A stretch of DNA of 64,000 nt from Prochlorococcus marinus XMU1408 (GTDB lineage: Bacteria; Cyanobacteriota; Cyanobacteriia; PCC-6307; Cyanobiaceae): the NCBI RefSeq assembly GCF_003208055.1, contig NZ_QJUE01000002.1, forward strand, positions 558,001 to 622,000, written 5' to 3'. Under the pieces are notes generated by a model, which was not told where the DNA came from, ran no database searches, and saw only the letters and a list, made by a program, of their open reading frames with translations. The translations under genes and the position numbers were made by a program. Position 1 is the first letter of the stretch, and each line of letters opens with the position of its first letter. This document shows positions 43,674-52,689 of this stretch, one piece after another.

Positions 43674-44279
43674 TTATTTTTTATTTGAAGATAAGTTTAG
43701 TGCAATAATTTCTAATGCTTGTTTCATTTTCTCTATATTAGATTTATACATACTTATATCTTTCTCGACTCTTGAGTATTGATATCCTAATGAATCTGTT
43801 ATGTTTATTATTTCATTATTTAGTTCTTCTGCATTTATATCTTTGCAATATGATAACTCTGTTGCTAATTTGTATATTCCAATAGCATTGATACGACTAT
43901 AATAGTCTGACTCTTTCGTATAGTTTTCAAGTTTGGATAGAAATTTACTTAGATTCTCTTTTTCTAATAAATTAGCTTCCCTAATTAATTCTTCTGACAT
44001 TTTACTTATTTCAGTAGGATTGAATCCATTGCAATTACATATTGCATTAAAAAGTTCTTCAATATGTTCAGTTGGTTTATATCCGCTTGTGAATTTATTG
44101 AATATTTCTTTTAAACCAGTAGCAAATAACTTATTATTATTAAAATTTTTTTGATGACTTAATAAATGTAATTCTACAAGCAGTTCATCCGCAAGTTTTC
44201 TATAAATAGGAGGAATGACGTAAGGAAATTCCTTATGGAAATCAGATTTACTGTCTGAAATTGTTGCTCTAACGCTCAA
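43674..44279 (-). CDS. thf1: Psb29/Thf1 (thylakoid formation, PSII biogenesis)
   Basis: The family core is clear: [20 protein letters not shown], then [39 protein letters not shown], and a long helical region with [20 protein letters not shown]. Psb29/Thf1 is needed for PSII repair and interacts with FtsH in cyanobacteria and plants. I use a TTG start at 44279 ([11 protein letters not shown]), since it begins just before conserved sequence and avoids a 10-base overlap with the divergent clpP start. ATG 44339 would add 20 weakly conserved residues. About 201 residues. Confidence 0.85.
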   Translation of the reverse strand: MSVRATISDSKSDFHKEFPYVIPPIYRKLADELLVELHLLSHQKNFNNNKLFATGLKEIFNKFTSGYKPTEHIEELFNAICNCNGFNPTEISKMSEELIREANLLEKENLSKFLSKLENYTKESDYYSRINAIGIYKLATELSYCKDINAEELNNEIINITDSLGYQYSRVEKDISMYKSNIEKMKQALEIIALNLSSNKK

Positions 44280-44365
44280 TGCCAAACCTAGATAATTCTT
44301 AAGAGACCTTAGCTTACCTCGTGACTTAGCTAGGATCATGAAAACCGACCATCCCACATCGTTTA

Positions 44366-44956
44366 ATGATTCCAATAGTTATTGAAGAATCTGGAAGAGG
44401 AGAAAGAGCCTTTGACATTTACTCCAGGCTTTTAAGGGAAAGAATTGTTTTTCTGGGTGAACCAGTAACGAGTGATTCTGCAAATAGGATTGTTGCGCAA
44501 CTCCTTTTTCTAGAAGCAGATGATCCAGATAAAGATATTTTTCTCTATATCAACTCACCTGGTGGATCTGTTTATGACGGTCTTGGTATATTTGACACAA
44601 TGCAGCATGTAAAGCCAGATATACATACCGTATGCGTTGGCCTCGCAGCGAGTATGGGTGCTTTTTTGCTTTGTTCTGGAGCGAAGGGAAAAAGAAGTAG
44701 CTTGCTTCATTCCAGGATCATGATTCATCAACCACTTGGTGGTGCTAGAGGTCAGGCGAGTGATATCAGAATCCAAGCTGATGAAATTCTTTTTATTAAG
44801 GACAAATTAAATCAAGAATTATCTGACAGAACTGGTCAACCTATTGAAAGAATAAGAGAGGATACTGATCGAGATTTTTATATGTCTCCTTCGGAAGCTG
44901 TTGACTATGGAATTATTGATAACGTTTTTAATAAAAGGCCAATAAACTCAGTTTAG
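44366..44956 (+). CDS. clpP: ATP-dependent Clp protease proteolytic subunit
   Basis: 196 residues. The catalytic triad is visible: Ser96 in [11 protein letters not shown], His121 in [10 protein letters not shown], and Asp about 170 in [10 protein letters not shown]. The [20 protein letters not shown] segment and [20 protein letters not shown] complete the family pattern. It forms a tetradecamer with ClpX or ClpC. This is one of several ClpP copies usual in cyanobacteria; which one cannot be decided from this. The gene is divergent from thf1 and convergent with ftsH (9 bp between stops). Confidence 0.95.
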   Translation: MIPIVIEESGRGERAFDIYSRLLRERIVFLGEPVTSDSANRIVAQLLFLEADDPDKDIFLYINSPGGSVYDGLGIFDTMQHVKPDIHTVCVGLAASMGAFLLCSGAKGKRSSLLHSRIMIHQPLGGARGQASDIRIQADEILFIKDKLNQELSDRTGQPIERIREDTDRDFYMSPSEAVDYGIIDNVFNKRPINSV

Positions 44957-44965
44957 AATTAAGTG

Positions 44966-46888
44966 TTATTTTGGATCTTGCAGAACAGGAATAAATCTAT
45001 CCTTTTCAGGAATGACTGTAAATTCAGAGAGAATTTTGCAAAATTCTTCTCCATCCATTGTTTCTTTTTCAATTAAAATTTCAACTAATTTATCCATGGC
45101 AGTTCTATTATTTGAAACTAATTCAAGTGTTTCTTTATAGCACTGTTTAACAATCTTTCTAACTTGCTCATCAATTTGTTTGGAAATTTCGTCTGATATG
45201 TCTGAAGTATTCATTAAACTTCTACCAACAAAAACTTCTTGACTGTCACCTTCTAAAGAAACTGGTCCGAGACTACTCATTCCAAATCGGGTTACCATTT
45301 GACGTGCCATTGATGCAACTTGTTGCACATCACCACCTGCACCAGTTGTTACCTCTTCCCTTCCGAAAATAATATCTTCAGCAGCTCTTCCTCCTAATGC
45401 TCCCATTATTCTTGCTTTTAATTGTGCCCTGCTTATTAATGTTTGATCGTCATCTGGGGAGAACCATGTCAGGCCTTTTGCTTGTCCCCTAGGAATAACA
45501 GTAACTTTTTGTACTGGATCATGATCTTTTACTAAAGATCCTATTAATGCATGACCAACTTCATGATAAGCAATAAGTCGTTTGCTCCTTCCATCGACAA
45601 GAGGTTGGCCTTCCATTCCTGCGATTATGCGATCAACTGCATCATCAATTTCAGATAGTCCTATTTGGTCCTTTCTTCTTCTTGCTGTAAGTATTGCTGC
45701 TTCATTAAGCAAATTTGCAAGATCGGCACCTGTAAAACCTGGAGTTCTTCTGGCAATACTTTCTAAAGTTAAATCCTTTTCTAATTTTTTATTTCTGGAA
45801 TGAACTTTAAGTATTGATAATCTTCCAGAAATATCTGGTGCATCAACAGTTACTTGTCTATCAAACCTTCCTGGTCTCATCAATGCAGAATCAAGTACAT
45901 CTGGTCTGTTAGTTGCTGCAATGATAATAATTCCACTGTTTCCTTCAAAACCATCCATTTCAGTTAGTAGTTGATTAAGTGTTTGTTCTCTTTCATCATT
46001 TCCCCCACCTATACCTGCGCCCCTCTGCCTACCAACTGCATCAATTTCATCGATGAAGATTAAGCAAGGATTATTTTCTTTTGCTCTTTTAAATAAATCT
46101 CTTACTCTGCTTGCTCCCACACCAACAAACATTTCAACAAATTCTGATCCTGAGAGGGAAAAAAATGGAACACCAGCTTCTCCAGCAATCGCCTTTGCTA
46201 AAAGGGTTTTTCCTGTTCCGGGAGGGCCAACAAGCAATACACCTCTTGGAATTTGAGCTCCAACAGAAGTAAATCTCTCTGGTTGTTTTAAGAAAGTAAC
46301 TACTTCTTCCAAATCTTGTTTGGCTTCATTTACTCCAGCTACATCATCAAATTTGACACCTGTTTCTGCTTCCATAGCAAATCTTGCCTTGGTTTTACCA
46401 AATTGCATTGCTTGACCTGGCCCACCTGGCATTGAATTAGATCTCCTTGAAAGAAGAATCAATCCACCAATGAGTATTAATGGGAAGAGGAGATTGCCAA
46501 GTATTCCTAAACCTGCTGGAGCTGTTTTCGGTGGATGAATATCAAAACTTATTCCTTCATCTTTGAGGGAAGAAACTAATTCAGGAGCTAATCCTGGCAG
46601 GTCAACTCGTAATCTTTGAACTCTATTATCAATTTCAGGATCGATTGATTCGACTATTGCATTTCTACCTCCTTCGTAAATATCAACAGAAGTGACCCTC
46701 CCTGCTTTTACATAATCGAGGAACCTTCCGTAGCTAATTCTGGCTACTGGTGCATTTCTTGATGCGTTAGAAGAATTTGTTTGATTAATTTGAGTATTGG
46801 TTGCTGAGCCAAGTATTTGCCAAGTAATTAAAATTACTATTGTTATTGGAAGTACCCAAAGAGCTATAACTTTCCATTTCTTATCCAT
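44966..46888 (-). CDS. ftsH: ATP-dependent zinc metalloprotease FtsH
   Basis: 640 residues. It has two membrane helices (about 7-27 and 129-147), the AAA domain with Walker A GPPGTGKT (221-228), Walker [13 protein letters not shown] (275-286), the second region of homology [20 protein letters not shown] and the zinc-protease motif HEVGH (442-446). In cyanobacteria, FtsH hexamers degrade photodamaged D1 at the thylakoid. Psb29/Thf1, which is known to affect FtsH, lies two genes away. Start ATG 46888; a hairpin-rich leader lies ahead of it. Confidence 0.97.
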   Translation of the reverse strand: MDKKWKVIALWVLPITIVILITWQILGSATNTQINQTNSSNASRNAPVARISYGRFLDYVKAGRVTSVDIYEGGRNAIVESIDPEIDNRVQRLRVDLPGLAPELVSSLKDEGISFDIHPPKTAPAGLGILGNLLFPLILIGGLILLSRRSNSMPGGPGQAMQFGKTKARFAMEAETGVKFDDVAGVNEAKQDLEEVVTFLKQPERFTSVGAQIPRGVLLVGPPGTGKTLLAKAIAGEAGVPFFSLSGSEFVEMFVGVGASRVRDLFKRAKENNPCLIFIDEIDAVGRQRGAGIGGGNDEREQTLNQLLTEMDGFEGNSGIIIIAATNRPDVLDSALMRPGRFDRQVTVDAPDISGRLSILKVHSRNKKLEKDLTLESIARRTPGFTGADLANLLNEAAILTARRRKDQIGLSEIDDAVDRIIAGMEGQPLVDGRSKRLIAYHEVGHALIGSLVKDHDPVQKVTVIPRGQAKGLTWFSPDDDQTLISRAQLKARIMGALGGRAAEDIIFGREEVTTGAGGDVQQVASMARQMVTRFGMSSLGPVSLEGDSQEVFVGRSLMNTSDISDEISKQIDEQVRKIVKQCYKETLELVSNNRTAMDKLVEILIEKETMDGEEFCKILSEFTVIPEKDRFIPVLQDPK

Positions 46889-46935
46889 GAATTTTTAGAA
46901 CTTTTCGACAGATTCTAATGGGGTAATGCCCCTTT

Positions 46936-46955
46936 CTGTTGAATGATTTCAACAG
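46936..46955. repeat. inverted repeat in the region upstream of ftsH
   Basis: A perfect 8 bp inverted repeat CTGTTGAA / TTCAACAG (46936-46943 and 46948-46955) with a 4-base loop, 48 bases before the ftsH start. A shorter GGG...CCC element lies next to it toward ftsH (46921-46932). No run of T follows on the minus strand, so a simple terminator of the upstream permease is unlikely. It may be a leader hairpin or operator of ftsH. Confidence 0.45.
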
Positions 46956-47031
46956 TTCCTTAAAAATAGTGAGAAAAAATATTCAAAAAAATTTAATTTA
47001 TAATCTAATTTAACTATTTTAAATTAACTAT

Positions 47032-48261
47032 TTATAGACTTCTAAGTGCGGTAATTGGATCTAGTTTTGCAGCTCTTTTTGCTGGTAATACGCCAAAGGT
47101 TAAGCCTATTGTACCTGAAATCATTACTGTTATAAATACTGTTCCTAAACCAATTGTTGCGGGTAGTGGTGTTAGAAAAGAAACAATTTTTACAGTTGTA
47201 AGTCCTAAGCCAGTACCAGCAATTCCACCTAGGCTAGAGAGGATTAATGATTCAATTAGAAATTGTGTTGAAATATCAAGTCTCCTAGCTCCTAGTGCCT
47301 TCCTAAGGCCTATTTCTTCAGTCCTTTCACTTACAGATACCAACATTATATTCATAATGCCTATTCCTCCAACAAGTAATGATATGCCGCCTATTGCCGC
47401 TAACATTAGTGTTAGTCCACCTGTAATACTTGATACTATTTGCAAGGCATCTTTTTGAGATCTAACAGCGAAATCATCATCTCTAATTATTTTATGTCGT
47501 TGTCGCAATAAATTAGTTATTTGGAATTTAGCAGCTTTTGTTGAATTTTCATTTATTGCTTCAACGCTTATAAAACTAAGACTTATTCCATATGTAGGAT
47601 CCTTTCCAGTAATGCGGCTAACCATTGTTGATAGCGGGATATATGCATTTTTATCTTGATTATTTCCAAATACAGCTCCCTTAGGTTTCATTACTCCCAC
47701 AATTTCAAAAGACTGGTCTTTAATCCTTATTCTCTCTCCTAAACTATTTCTTTCATTAAAAAGCTTTGCCTCAAGATCAGGTCCTATAACTACAACATTT
47801 TTAGCTCCTTTTGAATCTTGATCATTTATAAAACGACCTTTAGCTATTTCGAAGCTTCTTACAATTAAAAAATCTCTAGTCACTCCTGAAATTGAGCTAC
47901 TAGTGCTTTTAGATCCTGCTTGAATGACTTCACTTGATGAAATTTGAGGTGCAACTCTTTTTACAGTTGGGACTTGTTTCTCTATTGCTATTGCATCTTT
48001 AAGAACTAGATTTCTAGGAAAAGCAACTCCTCTTCTTCTGGTGTCATTATTTCCAGGTACAACAAATAATACGTTTGCACCTAGATTGCTTAATTGATTT
48101 TCCGCAAGGTTTTGAGCACCTCTTCCTACTCCTACAAGTGTTATTACCGAGGCATTACCAATAACTATTCCTAGCATTGTTAATAGGCTTCTAAATTTAT
48201 TAGATTTAAGATTCTTAATTGCCATTCCCGAGGTTTCAGCTAACGGGAGTTTTCTTTTCAT
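47032..48261 (-). CDS. MacB-type ABC transporter permease
   Basis: 409 residues. It starts AETSGMAIKNLKSNKFRSLL, the MacB/FtsX N-terminal helix pattern with TMLGIVIGNASVITLVGVG, then a large periplasmic domain (about 60-280, MacB_PCD). Three C-terminal helices follow, starting GGIGIMNIMLVSVSERTEEI and including GLRKALGARRLDISTQFLIE, then GVLPAKRAAKLDPITALRSL. The family exports lipoproteins, peptides or drugs with a separate LolD-like ATPase. No such ATPase is adjacent. The gene follows pyk by 5 bp on the same strand, an odd pairing that suggests shared transcription. Confidence 0.85.
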   Translation of the reverse strand: MKRKLPLAETSGMAIKNLKSNKFRSLLTMLGIVIGNASVITLVGVGRGAQNLAENQLSNLGANVLFVVPGNNDTRRRGVAFPRNLVLKDAIAIEKQVPTVKRVAPQISSSEVIQAGSKSTSSSISGVTRDFLIVRSFEIAKGRFINDQDSKGAKNVVVIGPDLEAKLFNERNSLGERIRIKDQSFEIVGVMKPKGAVFGNNQDKNAYIPLSTMVSRITGKDPTYGISLSFISVEAINENSTKAAKFQITNLLRQRHKIIRDDDFAVRSQKDALQIVSSITGGLTLMLAAIGGISLLVGGIGIMNIMLVSVSERTEEIGLRKALGARRLDISTQFLIESLILSSLGGIAGTGLGLTTVKIVSFLTPLPATIGLGTVFITVMISGTIGLTFGVLPAKRAAKLDPITALRSL

Positions 48262-48266
48262 ATGTA

Positions 48267-49724
48267 TTAAATAAAAGAGTTTTTAGGCTCTTCTTCCGAG
48301 CTAACTATCCCTACTTTAACTAAATCAGTTGAACCGCTTACGCCAGTTAAGGTACCTGCTGTTTCAACAACCAGATCTCCTTGTTTAAGTATTTTCATTT
48401 TTTTGGCCATATTCATTGCATCATCAAATGTTTTTGATGTACTTGTTTGATTCTCAATTAGGAGTGGAGTGACACCCCAAACAAGTTGAAGAGTGCTAGC
48501 AACACTCTTTTCATTGGTTACCGCTAAAACTGGGGTTGCGGGTCTAAATTTACTCACGTTTTTTGCAGTCGCACCACTTTTTGTAAGTGGAATTATCGCC
48601 GCAGCGTTTATCTGTCTAGCAATGCTACTAACAGCTGCACTTATTGCATTAGGTATTGTGCTTGGAAGATGACTTTCTAAGGCCCTTTGTGGATAATCTC
48701 TTTCAATTCTTTTTGCAATTGTGGCCATAGTTGCGACTGCCTCAATTGGGTAATCGCCTACAGCAGTCTCATTTGAGAGCATTACCGCATCTGTGCCATC
48801 TAGGATCGCATTTGCTACATCACTAACTTCAGCTCGAGTAGGCCTGGGACTTGAGGCCATTGAATCAAGCATTTGTGTGGCAGTGATAATTGGTATTCCA
48901 AGGCTGTTTGCTTTTTTGATGAGTTGTTTTTGTAACAATGGAACTTCTTCTGCAGGCATTTCTACACCAAGATCTCCCCTTGCCACCATGACTCCATCAC
49001 AAAGTTTTAAAACAGAATCGATTTGATCAATTGCTTCGAATTTTTCTATCTTTGCTACTACTGGAGTATCAAAACCATGATTTCTAATTAAATCTTTTAT
49101 CTCTATTAAATCTGATGGATTTCTTACAAAACTAAGAGCGACCCAATCAACTCCTTGTTTTAATCCAAATTCTAGATCTTTTTTATCTTTATCTGTTAAG
49201 GCCCTAATTGATAATTGAACGTCAGGAAAATTTACGCCTTTGTTATTAGAAAGAACTCCACCTACAGTTATAGAGCAAATTAATCTTTGCTCTTTCACAT
49301 CAACTTCTTCTACTTTCATTTCTACTCTTCCGTCGTCCAATAAAATTCTATTTCCAACTGTAACTTCTTCGGCTAATTTCTTATAAGTAACATTTGCTTG
49401 ATCCTTGTTACAGTCAATAGTCTTTGATGTAAGAACAAATTTATCTCCATTTTTAACATTAACAGGACCATTCTTAAATCTACCTAATCTAATTTTTGGT
49501 CCTTGTAGATCTTGAAGTATTCCTATATGAATTCCAAGTTCTTCTGAAACTTGTCTAATTGTTTTTATTCTTTGAGCATGTTCATCATGGTCCCCATGAC
49601 TAAAGTTTAGACGGAACGTTGTAGCGCCAGCTTCGACTAATTTAGTTATTTGGCTCGCACTCTCAGTTGCGGGGCCTATCGTGGCAACAATTTTGGTCCT
49701 TCTAGCGAGATCGAGTATTGTCAT
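48267..49724 (-). CDS. pyk: pyruvate kinase
   Basis: 485 residues. It catalyses PEP + ADP to pyruvate + ATP. Motifs: TKIVATIGPATESASQITKL, RLNFSHGDHDEH, the effector/active region LQDLQGPKIRLGRF, the catalytic VVAKIEKFEAIDQID (KIE Lys/Glu), VMVARGDLGVEMPAEEVPLL and IITATQMLDSMASSPRPTRA. The C-terminal allosteric domain follows to residue 485. It lacks the extra C-terminal PEP-utilising-like domain of some bacterial enzymes (total about 590 residues), so it is of the E. coli length. It ends 5 bases before the MacB-like permease. Confidence 0.95.
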   Translation of the reverse strand: MTILDLARRTKIVATIGPATESASQITKLVEAGATTFRLNFSHGDHDEHAQRIKTIRQVSEELGIHIGILQDLQGPKIRLGRFKNGPVNVKNGDKFVLTSKTIDCNKDQANVTYKKLAEEVTVGNRILLDDGRVEMKVEEVDVKEQRLICSITVGGVLSNNKGVNFPDVQLSIRALTDKDKKDLEFGLKQGVDWVALSFVRNPSDLIEIKDLIRNHGFDTPVVAKIEKFEAIDQIDSVLKLCDGVMVARGDLGVEMPAEEVPLLQKQLIKKANSLGIPIITATQMLDSMASSPRPTRAEVSDVANAILDGTDAVMLSNETAVGDYPIEAVATMATIAKRIERDYPQRALESHLPSTIPNAISAAVSSIARQINAAAIIPLTKSGATAKNVSKFRPATPVLAVTNEKSVASTLQLVWGVTPLLIENQTSTSKTFDDAMNMAKKMKILKQGDLVVETAGTLTGVSGSTDLVKVGIVSSEEEPKNSFI

Positions 49725-49802
49725 TTAGTGGACTTGTGATAACAAAAAACTAACATCTGATTGTGATTGAATTGTCAACTTTGTTTTTTCAATAAAATAA
49801 AC

Positions 49803-50132
49803 ATGGAATTAAATCATTATCAAAGGGAATCTCGAAAGACTGCTCTTTATCCTAATGTTGGTAGCAATGCTGTTTATCCAACACTAGGTCTTGTTGGTGA
49901 AGCAGGGGAAGTTGCTGACAAAGTCAAAAAAATTCTAAGAGACAAAAAGGGTGTATTTGATAAAGATAGTAAGGATGCAATTAAATTTGAACTTGGTGAT
50001 GTTCTTTGGTACATCTCACAGCTTTCTACCGAATTAGGCTACGAATTAGAGGAAGTTGCTAATGCAAATTTGCAAAAGCTTGCTAGCCGAAAAAATAGAG
50101 GAAAAATTCAAGGAAGCGGGGATGATCGTTAA
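49803..50132 (+). CDS. MazG-like nucleotide pyrophosphohydrolase
   Basis: 109 residues from ATG 49803. MELNHYQRESRKTALYPNVG is followed by YPTLGLVGEAGEVADKVKKI (the E-x(2)-E of the MazG fold) and FELGDVLWYISQLSTELGYE (the E-x-x-D pair). These four acidic residues coordinate Mg in dUTPase/MazG-type NTP pyrophosphatases. The N-terminal Y-Q-x-x-(S/T) and single domain are like MazG-like proteins that clean aberrant nucleotides and are also found in cyanophages. An upstream in-frame extension (from 49767) is unlikely. Confidence 0.85.
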   Translation: MELNHYQRESRKTALYPNVGSNAVYPTLGLVGEAGEVADKVKKILRDKKGVFDKDSKDAIKFELGDVLWYISQLSTELGYELEEVANANLQKLASRKNRGKIQGSGDDR

Positions 50133-50144
50133 TCTTAAGATTAA

Positions 50145-50447
50145 TTATCCATACATCTGAAATCCTCCCATGGCCAATGCAGCTGCGTTGCCAAGTATTC
50201 CTTGAACAACTCTAATAACTACAAAAGCTAATATAGGGGACAAATCTAAACCACCTAATGGAGGGATTATTCCTCTGAAAAAATTTAAGTATGGATCAGT
50301 AATAGCACATAAGTTTAAAAGTATTGGGTTACTCATATCAAGATTAGGGAACCAAGTCAGCAAGACCCTAATAATCAAGATTGTTGAATAAATTCCAAGT
50401 GTTTTTAGAAGTACAAGCAAAATTGTAGGAATAATTTCGTAACCCAT
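50145..50447 (-). CDS. YggT/YlmG-family membrane protein
   Basis: 100 residues with two membrane helices. The family block YSTILIIRVLLTWFPNLDMS is followed by TDPYLNFFRGIIPPLGGLDL and SPILAFVVIRVVQGILGNAA. The W-(F/Y)-P and TDP(Y/F)L-x-x-(F/Y)-R motifs are diagnostic of YggT (plastid YlmG). In plants and cyanobacteria YlmG1 affects nucleoid partitioning and thylakoid organisation, and proteobacterial members have been linked to osmotic tolerance. It is 23 bp after scpB on the same strand. Confidence 0.9.
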   Translation of the reverse strand: MGYEIIPTILLVLLKTLGIYSTILIIRVLLTWFPNLDMSNPILLNLCAITDPYLNFFRGIIPPLGGLDLSPILAFVVIRVVQGILGNAAALAMGGFQMYG

Positions 50448-50470
50448 TAGTCAGAAAATTTATAAATATA

Positions 50471-50977
50471 TTATGCCGCATTTTTATCTTCTGTTTGATC
50501 TGGTTCAGGTAATACAGAAAAAGTTTGATGAAATTTTTCCGAAAGTGTTAACCAGAATGATCGTCCATCCTTTTGTCTTCTTCTCTCTACAAAATTTTTT
50601 TCAACAAGTTCTTTTATGTGGTCGTATGCCCCTGACCCTCTTAAATCAACTAATTCGGATTGAAGTATTTTCTTTTTTAATGCAACTGTTGCAAGGGTTC
50701 TGAGTGTTGCGATTGATAAATCTGCTGGCAATAAATCTTGCACTAACTCACCTAGTCCTTGTCTTAGTTCTAAGCTGTAATAATTTTTACTTTCATTTAT
50801 TTCTAGAGCAGTATCGCGTTGAGCATACCCTGCTTTTAGCTCCCAAAGTGCATTTTCAACTTCATTAATATCTTTATCAAGTAGATCAGCCATTTCTTTT
50901 GACGATGTAGGTCTTCCTTTGAGATAAAGGATTGCCTCAATCCTCGCCGGTAATGAGATTTGTCTGGTCTCATTCAT
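50471..50977 (-). CDS. scpB: segregation and condensation protein B
   Basis: 168 residues: two winged-helix domains. LPARIEAILYLKGRPTSSKE (N-term domain), ENALWELKAGYAQRDTALEI, LRQGLGELVQDLLPADLSIA (the helix), TLRTLATVALKKKILQSELV and DLRGSGAYDHIKELVEKNFV. ScpB dimers bind ScpA and Smc in chromosome segregation. The E. coli type lacks this gene, while cyanobacteria carry it. ScpA is not in this window. It is 48 bp downstream of ilvA on the same strand and 23 bp upstream of yggT. Confidence 0.92.
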   Translation of the reverse strand: MNETRQISLPARIEAILYLKGRPTSSKEMADLLDKDINEVENALWELKAGYAQRDTALEINESKNYYSLELRQGLGELVQDLLPADLSIATLRTLATVALKKKILQSELVDLRGSGAYDHIKELVEKNFVERRRQKDGRSFWLTLSEKFHQTFSVLPEPDQTEDKNAA

Positions 50978-51025
50978 GATTCTTCTTGTTGAATTTATTT
51001 TTTTTGATATCCAAAATTACCGTGT

Positions 51026-52570
51026 CTAATTAATCTGTGCACCTAAAAATAATTTATAAGCGGGATTATCTGTTTCTTTCCAGTTTTTGTAACCTACTTT
51101 ATGAACAAATTCATTCCAAGCTGGAATATCGGAATCTTTTACTAGTACTCCTATTACTATTCTCCCAGTGTCTGCACCATGATTTCGATAATGAAAAATG
51201 CTTATTGTCCATTCTGGTCTCATAGAGTTAACAAACCTCATTAAGGCTCCTGGTCTTTCTGGAAATTCAAATCTGTAAAGCAATTCTCGGTATTCTCCTT
51301 TAGATATTTCGCTGATTGATCTGGGGAGTCTTCCTCCTACCATGTGTCTTAGATGTACCTTAGATAATTCATCATTACTTAAATCATGACAATCAAAACC
51401 CTTCCTTTTGATCTCGGCGATTAGTAATTCCCTATCATCAATATTTGAAACTTCTACACCCATAAATATTTGAGCTGTTTTTCCTTCTGACATTCTGTAA
51501 CTAAATTCAGTTAAACTTCGAGACCCAAGTGTTTCGCATAAAAGTTTTAAACTACCTGCTTTTTCGGGAATTCCTACAGCAATCATTGCTTCTTTTTCTT
51601 CTCCTAATTCAGCCCTTTCTGCTACAAACCTTAGGCGTTCAAAATTCATATTTGCACCACAAGCTATTGCTACTAGGTTGTTATTTTTTAACTGATTATT
51701 AACTACATGTTTCTTTAAACCAGCAATGGACAATGCACCTGCTGGTTCAAGAATCGATCGTGTATCCTCGAAAACGTCCTTTATGGCTGCACAGATTTCG
51801 TCAGTATTTACCGTAACCATTTCATCAATATTCTTTTTACAAATCGAGAACGTCTTTTCTCCTACCTTTCTTACCGCTACACCGTCTGCAAAAAGGCCAA
51901 CACTTTCAAGCTCAACTGGCTTGTTGGCTTTTATAGAAAGTGTCATTGCGCAGGCATCTTCAGGTTCAACACCAATTATTTTTGTATCTGGCCATATTGA
52001 TTTTACGTATGCACTTACTCCTGCAATAAGTCCTCCTCCTCCCACAGCGATGTAAATAGCGTCAGGTTGTTTATGACTCTGTCTAAGTATCTCTAGACCT
52101 ATCGTGCCTTGTCCCGCTATAACTTCAGGGTCATCAAATGGATGGATAAAAGTTAGATTTTCTTTTTTTGAAATTTCTAGTGCTTTTTCGTAGCATTCAT
52201 CATATGTTTCACCGAAAAGAATAACTTCTGCTTTGTGTGATTCCACTGCTCTTACTTTCATTATGGGAGTTGTAAGAGGCATTACAATCACTGCTTTGCA
52301 TTTAAGAAAGGATGCACTTAAAGCAACTCCCTGTGCATGGTTCCCAGCGCTTGATGCAATCACTCCTTTATTAAGCTCTTCCTTTGTTAGCTGAACCATG
52401 CGATTAAATGCACCTCTTAACTTGAATGAAAAGACAGGTTGAAGGTCTTCTCTCTTAAGGAAAATATGATTTTTGAATTTTTTACTTAAGTTTTTTGCCC
52501 TTTCTAATGGGGTTTCTTCGGCAACGTCATAAACACGAGCTCTTAGTATTTTTTGTAGATAGTCCTCCAT
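51026..52570 (-). CDS. ilvA: threonine dehydratase, biosynthetic
   Basis: 514 residues. IlvA converts threonine to 2-oxobutanoate for isoleucine. It has the PLP Lys in VFSFKLRGAFNRM (about residue 50), the SSAGNHAQGVALSASFL block, the GGGGLIAGVSAYVK glycine loop, and two C-terminal ACT-like regulatory domains (from about 325) that bind isoleucine. Among them are GSLKLLCETLGSRSLTEFSY and PGALMRFVNSMRPEWTISIF. Length matches the two-ACT type (E. coli 514). Divergent from dxs (119 bp). Confidence 0.95.
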   Translation of the reverse strand: MEDYLQKILRARVYDVAEETPLERAKNLSKKFKNHIFLKREDLQPVFSFKLRGAFNRMVQLTKEELNKGVIASSAGNHAQGVALSASFLKCKAVIVMPLTTPIMKVRAVESHKAEVILFGETYDECYEKALEISKKENLTFIHPFDDPEVIAGQGTIGLEILRQSHKQPDAIYIAVGGGGLIAGVSAYVKSIWPDTKIIGVEPEDACAMTLSIKANKPVELESVGLFADGVAVRKVGEKTFSICKKNIDEMVTVNTDEICAAIKDVFEDTRSILEPAGALSIAGLKKHVVNNQLKNNNLVAIACGANMNFERLRFVAERAELGEEKEAMIAVGIPEKAGSLKLLCETLGSRSLTEFSYRMSEGKTAQIFMGVEVSNIDDRELLIAEIKRKGFDCHDLSNDELSKVHLRHMVGGRLPRSISEISKGEYRELLYRFEFPERPGALMRFVNSMRPEWTISIFHYRNHGADTGRIVIGVLVKDSDIPAWNEFVHKVGYKNWKETDNPAYKLFLGAQIN

Positions 52571-52689
52571 ATCTAGTTTTTCACCGATTTTTGGTTTATG
52601 TATTTTCTACATTCCATTTGTTCTTGTGCAAGTTTTATCAAAATGTAGGGTAGACCTCGTAGATTGGAGGGATTCAATCTCAGAGTTAT

